Source of the DNA: a virus | Length of the DNA: 23,167 nucleotides | Virus record (IMG/VR): IMGVR_UViG_3300025648_001244 | Coordinates: 1-23,167 of that record | Strand: one strand, 5' to 3' | Part shown: piece after piece, positions 1-7,052 of the stretch | Layout: each line of letters begins with the position of its first letter | Position numbering within the stretch: the first letter of the stretch is position 1 | Notes under the pieces: generated by a model | What the model was told of the DNA's origin: nothing | The model's input: the letters and a program-made list of their open reading frames with translations, nothing else | The model's database searches: none | Made by a program: the position numbers and the translations under genes

Positions 1-104
1 ACCAACTCTGGCGCGGTCACCTGGTGGATTGGTCCCGCGACATCAAGCAAACCTCCACGCTCTCGATGCGCCGCATCAACGTGAGCGCCGCCACCGGTAA
101 GTGA
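1..104 (+). CDS. 3' end of an upstream gene, probably phage structural
   Basis: An open frame enters from the left edge (codons in phase from base 3) and ends at TGA 102-104, giving the last 33 residues, including LWRGHLVDW and TLSMRRINVSAATGK. I do not recognise the family. Its place just before head-tail connector genes makes a capsid or other head protein plausible, but that rests on context only. The stop is 76 bases before the next start. Confidence 0.55.
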   Translation, partial: QLWRGHLVDWSRDIKQTSTLSMRRINVSAATGK

Positions 105-168
105 TTCACCTGGCGGGTGCAGACGTCTGCACCCGCCACTTTTAAACCAAACGTAAACCTCCTTTAAA

Positions 169-198
169 TTGAAACTGAAAATGAAAACGAAACTGAAA
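169..198 (+). repeat. 6-bp periodic NNGAAA array over a start codon
   Basis: Five consecutive hexamers (TTGAAA, CTGAAA, ATGAAA, ACGAAA, CTGAAA) run across the ATG at 181, which is the third unit. Inside the gene they encode the Lys-rich start of the signal peptide, so part of the pattern may be codon-driven. Confidence 0.6.
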
Positions 199-648
199 AA
201 TCTGTTGTTAGTCGCGACCATGCTTGAGTTGCTGGCGGCGTTCACCATTCCCGCCCGCGCCCAGGTCTATTCCACCAGCATCTACGGGATCACCAATTTC
301 CCGGCCACGCTGGCCACGGGTGCCACCAGTACCACCACCAACATCGTGCCGCTCACGAAAGATTGCAGCTTTGCCCTGCAAGGCATCTTCAACGTGAGCG
401 CCGGCACGAGCAATGTGGTGGTGCAAGGCTCGTTCACCGTGGATGGCACCAACTACGGCACCTCGCCGTGGACGTGGATCATCCCGGCCAACGGGACCAC
501 CAAGGTGATCGCCAGCACCAACTGGAACCGATCCCAGCTGGCAAGTTACACGGGCGTGAACATCACCACGTTTACCAATGGGAATTCCGGCACGCTGACC
601 AACTCCGGATTCCTGATCAACCGCACCGCCTACCTGAGCGGCTACTAA
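181..648 (+). CDS. small secreted hypothetical protein in the phage cluster
   Basis: A 155-aa protein with a typical Sec signal peptide: basic start (KTKLK), a hydrophobic core at residues 8-23, and an A-R-A cleavage motif before Gln28. The mature part is Thr/Asn/Gly/Ser-rich and looks like a small beta-sandwich (repeated FxVxxGTxN strands), with no motif I can name. I chose ATG 181 over the in-frame TTG at 169 because it puts the basic residues directly before the hydrophobic core. No clear Shine-Dalgarno is present. A strong terminator follows. It lies between a probable head gene and a gp36-like gene, a slot where decoration proteins can occur, but a signal peptide is unexpected there. Function unknown. 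Confidence 0.8.
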   Translation: MKTKLKNLLLVATMLELLAAFTIPARAQVYSTSIYGITNFPATLATGATSTTTNIVPLTKDCSFALQGIFNVSAGTSNVVVQGSFTVDGTNYGTSPWTWIIPANGTTKVIASTNWNRSQLASYTGVNITTFTNGNSGTLTNSGFLINRTAYLSGY

Positions 649-655
649 CCAACCA

Positions 656-714
656 GGGCGGCGGCGGGGTGGCGTTAAAAGCGCACACGACCAACGCCTC
701 GCCGCCGCCTTTTT
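656..714 (+). terminator. rho-independent terminator
   Basis: A GC-rich hairpin is followed by five T. The arm at 657-666 (GGCGGCGGCG) pairs perfectly with 700-709, and GGCGTT at 671-676 pairs with AACGCC at 693-698 across a small bulge. The T run is 710-714. It lies directly after the small secreted gene and 29 bases before the connector gene, so it separates or attenuates transcription within the structural cluster. Confidence 0.75.
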
Positions 715-723
715 AACCCGATT

Positions 724-744
724 ACCGAAAACCGAGAACCGAAT
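724..744 (+). repeat. 7-bp ACCGAAA-type heptad array at a start codon
   Basis: Three consecutive heptamers (ACCGAAA, ACCGAGA, ACCGAAT) end inside the ATG at 743 of the next gene. No Shine-Dalgarno lies in the usual window, so this array occupies the translation-initiation region. Confidence 0.7.
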
Positions 745-1204
745 GAGCAACTGGATCGTCATCACCAAAGCCGATTTGTACAACAGCGCCGCCGCTTCCT
801 ATGTGGACAGCGCGGACAGCCAGCAACTTGGCGCGGGCCAAACTAGCCGCTCCGCCGCCGTGATTGCCGATGTTGTCTTGGAAATTCGCAGTGCCGTGGC
901 CCGCAACGGCGTGGTGGATGTCAACGCGGCCGCCATTCCCTTTGGCCTGAAAAATCTGGCGGTGGATACGGTTATCCTCCGGTTAAAAAAAGGTCTGGGC
1001 ATTGCCCTGGACAAAGACGAGGTGGACGCGTTGGTGCGTTATGATCGCAAGCTGGAGAAGATCATGAGCGGCGAGCTCACGGTGGAAGCGCCGGACAATC
1101 CGATTGCCGCCCAGGTGACGCAAGGGGTCGCCAAGCCAAGCTTTCCGCAACGGGGTCTGTCCGCTCCGGCCCGGCAATTCAACGACACCACCCAAGACGG
1201 CTGA
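743..1204 (+). CDS. phage gp36-like head-tail connector protein (DUF1320-like), putative
   Basis: A 153-aa cytoplasmic protein. Its layout matches small head-tail adaptor proteins of the Mu gp36/DUF1320 type: a short N-terminus (ITKADLYN), a long helix with regularly spaced Ala/Val (residues about 37-52), an IPFGLKNLAVDTVILRL helix, then a charged helix DEVDALVRYDRKLEKIMSGEL near residues 92-113 and a disordered tail. In the family such proteins sit at the portal/tail interface. Position supports this: connector and tail-completion candidates follow. The start is ATG 743 with no good Shine-Dalgarno. The assignment is by pattern only; an unrelated small structural protein remains possible. Confidence 0.6.
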   Translation: MSNWIVITKADLYNSAAASYVDSADSQQLGAGQTSRSAAVIADVVLEIRSAVARNGVVDVNAAAIPFGLKNLAVDTVILRLKKGLGIALDKDEVDALVRYDRKLEKIMSGELTVEAPDNPIAAQVTQGVAKPSFPQRGLSAPARQFNDTTQDG

Positions 1205-1263
1205 CTGCGTCAGTGCCACCAACTGCGTTGGGGCCACTATTAAAAGACCACAAACCCTTTTTA

Positions 1264-2064
1264 ATGCCCATTGAACCAACCATAGGTCTTTCGGATGCCG
1301 CACTGATTAACGCGGCCAAGAATGTTTTCGGCACCGAGCTAACGACGGAGGAGCTGCGCGAATTGTCGGCGGCGATCCGGGCGCAATCGTTTTTCTCGGC
1401 GCAAACCACCGACGAGCATTTGTTGGACCTGTATCAAGGCAAGATCGGCGGCATCCTGAATCCCGTGGCCGGCGAGGGCGAAGCGACGACGCAATTCAGT
1501 CCGGCCTATGTGCGCCAGGCCATCAAAGATTTTCTATTCGAGGCGGGCTACCGGCCGGACGAGGAACAACGCGGAACGCTGACGGACCTTTCGAGCAACG
1601 CCCGGATTAACCTGGTCGTGAAAACGAATGTGGAAATGGCGCAAGGCCAGGGGTTGTGGATCAGCAACCAGCGCCAGGCATTGTTGGATCAGTTCCCGGC
1701 GTGGGAGTTGTTCCGGGCGGAGACGCGGGTGAATGTGCGCGACTGGTTGAATCGCTGGCGGCTGGCCGGCGGGCAGACGGGCGATCCGATGGGCACCGGG
1801 TGGACCATCACGGCCGACAGCCGGATGATGGCGCTCAAGAATCATCCGATCTGGAGTTTCATCGGTTCCTCGGCGCTGTTTAAAGACGCGCTGGATACGC
1901 CGTGGCCGCCGTTTGCGTTCAACTCCGGCATGTGGGTGCGCGACGTTAGCCGCAAGCCGGCGGAGGCGGCCGGGCTGATCAAGCCGGGGCAGCAGATCAA
2001 ACCGATGACCCTGGCGCAGGCGTTCAAGACGATCCAGGCGAAAGCGCAGGAGGTGGCCGCATGA
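1264..2064 (+). CDS. putative phage head-morphogenesis-related structural protein
   Basis: A 266-aa soluble protein. The frame is open back to GTG 1213, but ATG 1264 gives a more natural N-terminus (MPIEPTIGLSDAAL). The central part RINLVVKTNVEMAQGQG, then an Arg/Trp-rich helix (RVNVRDWLNRW) and the C-terminal PPFAFNSGMWVRDVSR resemble the C-terminal portion of minor head proteins (Mu gpF/SPP1 gp7-like) in prophages. That resemblance is recalled, not computed. The stop overlaps the next ATG (ATGA at 2061-2064), so translation is likely coupled. It is unusual to find a minor-head-like protein after the gp36-like gene; it may instead be a connector specific to this lineage. Confidence 0.6.
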   Translation: MPIEPTIGLSDAALINAAKNVFGTELTTEELRELSAAIRAQSFFSAQTTDEHLLDLYQGKIGGILNPVAGEGEATTQFSPAYVRQAIKDFLFEAGYRPDEEQRGTLTDLSSNARINLVVKTNVEMAQGQGLWISNQRQALLDQFPAWELFRAETRVNVRDWLNRWRLAGGQTGDPMGTGWTITADSRMMALKNHPIWSFIGSSALFKDALDTPWPPFAFNSGMWVRDVSRKPAEAAGLIKPGQQIKPMTLAQAFKTIQAKAQEVAA

Positions 2065-2714
2065 TTTCGCTCCGCATCAAAACCGACGCCCTGGACGAGT
2101 TGGCCGCGAAAGCGCAGCAGCTCGGCCGGGAAACCGACGTCGCCATGTTCGGCGCACGCGCGGCCGGCAACCTGGTGCGCAATCATTTGATCAGCCTGGA
2201 TGCCGAGCGGCCCAACGCCCTGGGCGGCACGCGCACCCATTTTTATGCGGCCGCCGCCAAGTCGGTGCATGAACCCGTGCCCGTGGGCAAAGGGGCGGCG
2301 TTCATCATTACCCAAATCGGCTTGGCCCAGCGCTGGCTGGGGGGCGTCATCCGGGCCGGCCAGGGCGAAAGCAGCTACTCGGGCAAGGCGACGCAATATC
2401 TGGCGATTCCCGCGCGTGCCGAGGCCTATGGACTCCCGCCAAAGAACTTTGATGATTTGCAATTTGTGCCGTTGAAGGGTGGCCGCGCCATGCTGGTGCA
2501 GGCGCTCCAGACCAAATTGAAGTTTGGCCGCAAGAACAAGGCCGGCGTGCGCAAAGTGTCCGGCACCACAGTGGGCGGTTTGGTGATGTTCTGGCTGGTC
2601 AAGGAAGTGGATCAGAAGCCGGATCCGACCGTAATGCCCGAACAAGAGCAAATCGCCGAGGCCGCCCGCGCCGAGATGGACGATTACCTGAGCCACACGC
2701 TCATGAGCAACTGA
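2061..2714 (+). CDS. putative tail-completion / virion morphogenesis protein
   Basis: A 217-aa protein that begins in the 4-base overlap with the preceding stop. An N-terminal amphipathic helix (DALDELAAKAQQLG) precedes a region with RNHL and THFY, a beta-rich middle (YLAIPARAEAYG), and a C-terminal VMFWLVKEVDQKPDPTVMP with a helix. The N-terminal helix and position between connector and tail-terminator genes fit the gpG/HK97 gp10-type tail-completion proteins. The family is inferred from size, order and these pieces. The next gene starts one base after its stop, so it belongs to the same tight operon. Confidence 0.6.
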   Translation: MISLRIKTDALDELAAKAQQLGRETDVAMFGARAAGNLVRNHLISLDAERPNALGGTRTHFYAAAAKSVHEPVPVGKGAAFIITQIGLAQRWLGGVIRAGQGESSYSGKATQYLAIPARAEAYGLPPKNFDDLQFVPLKGGRAMLVQALQTKLKFGRKNKAGVRKVSGTTVGGLVMFWLVKEVDQKPDPTVMPEQEQIAEAARAEMDDYLSHTLMSN

Positions 2715-2715
2715 T

Positions 2716-3180
2716 ATGGCCACCTTAAACGATCTCACGAATGGCATTAAGACGCGTCTCACCAACGCGGCCCAAGCGAATGCCTCTGCGCCCGGCTTGG
2801 TCGGGGCGGCCATCGTGACTGAGGACACCAAGGATTTGCAGACGGAGATCAACACGGCCATTGCCAAGATTGGCATGCTGATCCTGATTGGTGAGCCGGT
2901 GTTTGAGCAAATCGCCAGCGAGCTGAGTCCCACCAGCACACTCAAGATCACGCTGGCGGTGGCCATCGGCGAGATACCGGTGGTCTGGCGCACGGCGGCC
3001 AACAAGCCCAAGGCCAAGGACGCCGCCCTGCTCGTGACCCAACTGCTGCATAACTTGCAAATTCCCGGCTTTGTGAATTTGAAGGTGACGCATTGCCATT
3101 TTGTGCCGGATAAACAACGCCAGCTTTTTGAACTAACCATCATCACGTTCATGACCGCCGCCCCGTTACCGACCCCTTAA
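2716..3180 (+). CDS. putative tail terminator protein
   Basis: A 154-aa protein starting one base after the preceding stop. It has an N-terminal helix (LNDLTNGIKTRL), a conserved-looking core in which a beta strand (LKITLAVAIGEIPVV) precedes a helix (AKDAALLVTQLLHNL), and a C-terminal strand (FELTIITFMT). This alternation and length suit the alpha/beta tail-terminator fold (lambda gpU, Mu gp37-like), which caps the tail tube. Synteny supports it: the next gene is the probable tube protein. Without a structure comparison this stays a position-based call. Confidence 0.6.
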   Translation: MATLNDLTNGIKTRLTNAAQANASAPGLVGAAIVTEDTKDLQTEINTAIAKIGMLILIGEPVFEQIASELSPTSTLKITLAVAIGEIPVVWRTAANKPKAKDAALLVTQLLHNLQIPGFVNLKVTHCHFVPDKQRQLFELTIITFMTAAPLPTP

Positions 3181-3183
3181 CCG

Positions 3184-3204
3184 CAACCAACAACCAAACA
3201 TAAT
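3184..3204 (+). repeat. 7-bp CAACCAA repeat before the tail tube gene
   Basis: Two perfect CAACCAA heptamers (3184-3190 and 3191-3197) plus a diverged third unit fill most of the 27-base gap before ATG 3208. The spacer has no Shine-Dalgarno. This is the same 7-bp pattern with a different word from the other heptad arrays here. Confidence 0.55.
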
Positions 3205-3207
3205 ACT

Positions 3208-3768
3208 ATGCAACAAAACTCGACTCCCACAGTGATTCAAACCGGCGATTTCCTGTACTTCGCCCCGGCAGGTTCGGCCTTCACCGTGCCGGCCGCCGGC
3301 ACCGTCTCCGCCACCTCCAAACCCGGCGCCGCCGATTCCATCTGGACGACCTTCGGCCTGGGCACCGTCAAGAAACCCACCATGGACAAGGTGGACGCGA
3401 AGGAAATTGAAATCATGGCCCCCATGCCCGGCACCGGCATTGTGGTGGTGCAAAACATCGTGCGGCCGGAGCGCAAGCTCAAGGTGACGGTGGAAATGAA
3501 TGAGCTGAGCCGCCTGGCGCTAGCGGGCTTTTACAAGTCTAGCTACATCCAGCTCACCGACACCTCGTTCTCGCCTCTGGGTGGCTCGGGCAGCCTGCAA
3601 GGCTGGCTCAAGCGCCAGCGCGCTGACAACGTGAATGGCAACTGGATCGTGGACGATTATTGGGTTGACCTCAATGTGACCGACCTGGCGATTGACGAAG
3701 GCAACATCATCCATCCCAAGTTTGAGTTCACCTGGCTGTATAGCTCGCTCGCGGGCAGTGCCATCTAA
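3208..3768 (+). CDS. putative major tail tube protein
   Basis: A 186-aa protein, within the usual range for siphovirus tube proteins. It is beta-rich: GDFLYFAPAGSAF at the start, a long central strand pair (EIEIMAPMPG, RKLKVTVEMNEL), and a C-terminal segment DYWVDLNVTDLAID followed by HPKFEFTWLYSS. These suit the tube fold in which one subunit forms hexameric rings. Order agrees: it follows the terminator candidate and lies upstream of chaperone and tape measure genes, although a large insertion gene separates them here. No signal peptide. Confidence 0.65.
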   Translation: MQQNSTPTVIQTGDFLYFAPAGSAFTVPAAGTVSATSKPGAADSIWTTFGLGTVKKPTMDKVDAKEIEIMAPMPGTGIVVVQNIVRPERKLKVTVEMNELSRLALAGFYKSSYIQLTDTSFSPLGGSGSLQGWLKRQRADNVNGNWIVDDYWVDLNVTDLAIDEGNIIHPKFEFTWLYSSLAGSAI

Positions 3769-3772
3769 ACGA

Positions 3773-3859
3773 GGATGGAGGATGGATGCTGGCGGATGGC
3801 AAAGACGCCGCCGCCCGCGCCGGCCCCCACTGAAAACTGAACACTGAACACTAAAAACT
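3773..3859 (+). repeat. two intergenic 7-bp word arrays
   Basis: In the 96-base gap, four heptads based on GGATGGA/GGATGGC (3773-3800; the third unit is diverged) are followed by four based on ACTGAAA/ACTGAAC/ACTAAAA (3829-3856), which end 8 bases before the ATG at 3865. Two different words share the same 7-bp period. There is no T tract or hairpin that would make this a terminator. Confidence 0.75.
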
Positions 3860-3864
3860 ATTTT

Positions 3865-6450
3865 ATGCACAAAGCATTTGAATCCACCCGCGCCGAAGCG
3901 ATTGACCACCAGAATCCGCCGAAGCCGCTGCCCGTGAAACCGGGCTCGGCCACCAAGCCCGCGCCGCACCCCGCCTTTAAGGGCGACGCCGCCGAACCAG
4001 TGCCGGCCAAGCCGGTCAAACAGATCACCACCGTGGTGCCGAAGATTGTGGCGGCCATCCTGCTGCTGCTCTGCCTTGGCCTGCGGCCGGCGGTGGCGTC
4101 CACGCTCATCACCAACGACATGGGCGGCCCAATTGGCGTGTCGCTCTATACCAACGCGCCGGCCCTGACCATTGCTGGCCTGACCGTGCTGGGCACCAAT
4201 GCCAACACTACCCTCACCAACGCCGGCGCATGGTCCGGCGTGCTGCTGGTGAACACGCAGAACAACTTCGCCGTGGCCACCACCTTCACGGCCTGGACGG
4301 CGACCAACAACCACAATGCCTCCTACCTGCTCGGCCTGGGGCACCTGGTCTATTACAACCCGAACACGGTCAGCGTGGGCACCATTACCAACGGCAACGG
4401 CGGCGGTGGTGGTGGTGGCGCACCGCAGGCCATTCCCGCGCCGGTTTCGGTCTGGGGCGGCACCAACAATCCCAACGGGCTGATCACCTCCGGTTACGGC
4501 AGCATCTATAACCAGTTCGATGCCGCCACTGGCACCAACCTGGTGCAGCAATGGGTCAAACAAAACCCCGCCGGCAACACGAATTGGATGGCCGTGGGCT
4601 CCACCAATTTCGCCGGGCTAAAAGTGACCAACTCCATCACCACCGGCGGCAATATGCAAGTCGCGGGGAATGCCGTGGTGATTGGGTCCTTTACCAGTGA
4701 TGGCAGCGTCTTGCATTCGGATGGTGCAGGCAATCTCACCGGCTTGTCCTTCACGGGCAGTGGTGCTGGCCTCACCAGTATCCCTTTGGCCAATGTGGTT
4801 GGAGCGGCGAGCGGGGCCACTGTGTCCACCAACACAATCCTGGCCATGGCGGCGGCACAGACGACGGCTCAGGTTTCCACTTCCGCGATTCCGGCCGTTA
4901 ACATCGCTGGCACGGTGACCAATGTCTCTTTATATCCCGAAGTGGACGCCTTCATGGCCAGCAACAGTATCGGTTCCGTTTTCGGCAAGCAGCGGCTTCA
5001 GGGCTTTGAGCAGGAGCTGAAGAGCTTCGGTTGCTGGACAAACCTGGTGGACGCGGTCATCGAGAAGCCAAATCTGCTGGGCAGCCTTTGCTCCAACTCT
5101 TTCCTGGGGCGACCGCTGGTTCTCTCCAATGTGGTTTATGATGCCTGGGGAGCGCGGTTCAATGGCTCCAACAGCGCCATTAAGCTGTTTGGGCTGGGTG
5201 GTTACGGCTTGCGAACCAACACGCTGGTGTTGGTGATGCGGCAGAACCAAACTAACACGCTATCCCTTTACAACATGGCGGCGGCCTGTTTACTCAACAC
5301 CAACACGTTCTCCGCTTGTTTGTTTGATGCCCAATGGGGTGTTTCGTTAAGCGCCCAGCAGGCCATCGCCCAACGCAACGGGACGAATCAGGTTGCCGTT
5401 GGCAACAACAACTGTATTTGTCCGTTGGGTGCCGGGAGCTACAGCTACACCGTTCCGAATCAGGACGACGGACGGACGGTGTGGGTGTTCACCTCTGATG
5501 GGAACGGGGCGGTGACCGCCTGGAAAAATGGCGTGCAGTGTCGCGTGGGGGCGTTTGCCTCCAATTTCGTTTCGCCGTTACCCGGCACCAACTACGATGA
5601 ATTGAACTCGCTGTGGCTGGGGGCCGACATCATGGGCGGGCAAGGCGGACAACCCGTCAACTGGGGCAATTTCTGCGGCCGGATTGATTGCGCCATGGTT
5701 TTTAAAGGTGTGGCTGATTCCAATCTGGTGCGCGGCATTCACTGGGCGGCGCGGTATCTCGAACCAGAGACGGACGAGTATTATTTTATCGCCGACTCGC
5801 GCGCGAGCCTGGTGAATAGCAGCCAACCGGCCTATGCGTTTTCTGACTGGCCGCATAAATTCATGGCAGGCCTGCCTTCGACCGTGGCGACCTTTCAGGA
5901 TTTGGCTCAACCGGGCACTTCTTATACATCTCAATGGAACGGCTCGCTTTCGGGCACGAACTACATTTTTCCGCTGCCGCTGTTTGTGAAGCAGCATGTC
6001 TATGACGGCTTGGGTATCAATGATTATGGTTCGGCTGGCGGCATTACCGGGCCAACCTATTATCAATACACGGCGTCGTTTGCGACCTGTTTTATGGGCA
6101 TGGGTGCAGAGTTTGTTCCAGTGTTGGTTTGGCCAATGGCAACGAATTGTGCTGACTCAAACGATGGATGGACTCTCGGGCGATACACCAACATTATCAT
6201 TGGCTCCCAGATGGTGTTGTCGAATGCCTGGCAGTTCTCCGCCGTTGCCCGCACCGACCTGCTGGGGCTGGATGCGTTGCTGGCCATCACGAATGGCGTT
6301 GCTCCGTATTCGCTGGATGGACTGCATTTCAGCAGCACCAATGGTCCGTCCGCCAATCAGTTGGTTGCGAATGAGGTTCGCAACCCGGCCCGGCCGGGCG
6401 GTGTGAGCAAGGTTTCAATCACCTACACCAATTATATCATCTATCCGTAA
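3865..6450 (+). CDS. signal-bearing LamG-like + SGNH hydrolase tail-associated protein
   Basis: An 861-aa protein. Residues 1-52 are Pro/Lys-rich; 61-73 are a hydrophobic core ending at an A-V-A/S site near 78, as in a Sec signal. A GTG at 4033 would give a standard signal peptide directly, so the true start is uncertain. A Gly7 run lies near residues 177-183, and a fibre-like repeat (GSGAGLTSIPLANVVG) near 295-310. Residues about 423-640 look like a concanavalin/LamG sandwich. The C-terminal part has the three SGNH marks: DSR with Ser645, GIND with Asn719, and DGLH with Asp818 and His821. Family members are esterases or deacetylases, so it may trim a surface polysaccharide. It sits between the tube and chaperone genes, an odd place for a secreted or fibre protein. 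Confidence 0.8.
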   Translation: MHKAFESTRAEAIDHQNPPKPLPVKPGSATKPAPHPAFKGDAAEPVPAKPVKQITTVVPKIVAAILLLLCLGLRPAVASTLITNDMGGPIGVSLYTNAPALTIAGLTVLGTNANTTLTNAGAWSGVLLVNTQNNFAVATTFTAWTATNNHNASYLLGLGHLVYYNPNTVSVGTITNGNGGGGGGGAPQAIPAPVSVWGGTNNPNGLITSGYGSIYNQFDAATGTNLVQQWVKQNPAGNTNWMAVGSTNFAGLKVTNSITTGGNMQVAGNAVVIGSFTSDGSVLHSDGAGNLTGLSFTGSGAGLTSIPLANVVGAASGATVSTNTILAMAAAQTTAQVSTSAIPAVNIAGTVTNVSLYPEVDAFMASNSIGSVFGKQRLQGFEQELKSFGCWTNLVDAVIEKPNLLGSLCSNSFLGRPLVLSNVVYDAWGARFNGSNSAIKLFGLGGYGLRTNTLVLVMRQNQTNTLSLYNMAAACLLNTNTFSACLFDAQWGVSLSAQQAIAQRNGTNQVAVGNNNCICPLGAGSYSYTVPNQDDGRTVWVFTSDGNGAVTAWKNGVQCRVGAFASNFVSPLPGTNYDELNSLWLGADIMGGQGGQPVNWGNFCGRIDCAMVFKGVADSNLVRGIHWAARYLEPETDEYYFIADSRASLVNSSQPAYAFSDWPHKFMAGLPSTVATFQDLAQPGTSYTSQWNGSLSGTNYIFPLPLFVKQHVYDGLGINDYGSAGGITGPTYYQYTASFATCFMGMGAEFVPVLVWPMATNCADSNDGWTLGRYTNIIIGSQMVLSNAWQFSAVARTDLLGLDALLAITNGVAPYSLDGLHFSSTNGPSANQLVANEVRNPARPGGVSKVSITYTNYIIYP

Positions 6451-6488
6451 CCCTGAGACCCTAGCCTGAATTTCTGTTGCCAATATTT

Positions 6489-6884
6489 ATGAACCACGAA
6501 CACAAAACGGTCACCCTGCTGGGTGGCAAAACAATTCCCGTGATTTTTGACGACGGCAAAATCGGCGAGCTGAAGGTGACGCAGTTCAAGCTGCGCGATT
6601 ATCAGCGCGTCTTCCAAATCTCGGATGACGAGTTTGCGCTGGTGGCCGCTGCCTGTCAGGTGCCCAAAGAAGCCATTCTCACCCTCACGCCGGAAAGCTA
6701 TGAGCTGGCGCTGACCGCCACGCGGGAGGTGAACGAGCAGGGTTTTTTCGTCTATGCCAGCCGCCAGATGGACCGGGCGGCGGTGAACCTCCGGCAGATG
6801 CCGCCGGCGCTGCTGGAGAAGTTCATAAAAAACAATGTCACCTCGCCGACGCGGTCGCCGATGATGCCGCCGCCTGCGGGCTGA
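6489..6884 (+). CDS. tail assembly chaperone, short form (gpG-like)
   Basis: A 131-aa protein in the position of the tail assembly chaperone, just upstream of the tape measure gene. The N-terminal strand pair ([27 protein letters not shown]) and following helices suit the family, which coats the tape measure during tube growth. ATG 6489 is preferred to an in-frame TTG at 6477. The gene ends at TGA 6882-6884, but a slippery heptamer at 6827-6833 allows a -1 shift into a second open frame, giving the long form listed separately. Confidence 0.75.
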   Translation: MNHEHKTVTLLGGKTIPVIFDDGKIGELKVTQFKLRDYQRVFQISDDEFALVAAACQVPKEAILTLTPESYELALTATREVNEQGFFVYASRQMDRAAVNLRQMPPALLEKFIKNNVTSPTRSPMMPPPAG

Positions 6885-7051
6885 CGCTGGATCAGGCGCT
6901 CAACATGAGCTGGGAGCGCCTGACGATGCTGGCCCAGGCGCACGAGCGCCGGGCGGCCAGGACGATGATCCAGTTCATGATTGCCGCGCAAGGAACGGGC
7001 GATTGTTGGAAAACACAAGTGGAAGCCCTTAAGAAACTCATCCATCTGTAA
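6489..7051 (+). CDS. tail assembly chaperone, -1 frameshift long form (gpGT-like)
   Basis: A -1 shift at A-AAA-AAC (6827-6833) joins residue 115 of the short form to a 72-codon open -1 frame running from 6833 to TAA 7049-7051, for a 187-aa product. The extension is protein-like: [20 protein letters not shown], then [19 protein letters not shown] and a charged C-terminal helix ending LKKLIHL. It has no good start of its own and ends one base before the tape measure ATG at 7053. In lambda and many siphoviruses exactly this arrangement yields two chaperones in a fixed ratio, with the extension binding the tail tube. The shift itself is inferred. Confidence 0.78.
6827..6833 (+). promoter_or_regulatory. 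programmed -1 ribosomal frameshift slippery site
   Basis: The heptamer A AAA AAC lies in the correct phase (codons ATA AAA AAC at 6825-6833) for simultaneous -1 slippage of both tRNAs. The -1 frame is open downstream for 72 codons while the zero frame stops 48 bases on. GC-rich sequence after 6845 could provide a stimulatory structure; I did not fold it. Confidence 0.8.
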
Positions 7052-7052
7052 C

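Noticed and set aside
169-180. TTG start for the first secreted protein
   Set aside because: It adds only MKLK before an ATG that already gives a normal signal peptide.
1842-3152. 436-aa open frame on the minus strand
   Set aside because: It lies opposite three overlapping phage genes whose starts and stops interlock; the composition is that of an antisense shadow in high-GC DNA.
3520-4563. 347-aa minus-strand open frame
   Set aside because: Antisense to the tail tube and SGNH genes; Gly/Arg/His-rich without any recognisable motif, and it spans an intergenic heptad array.
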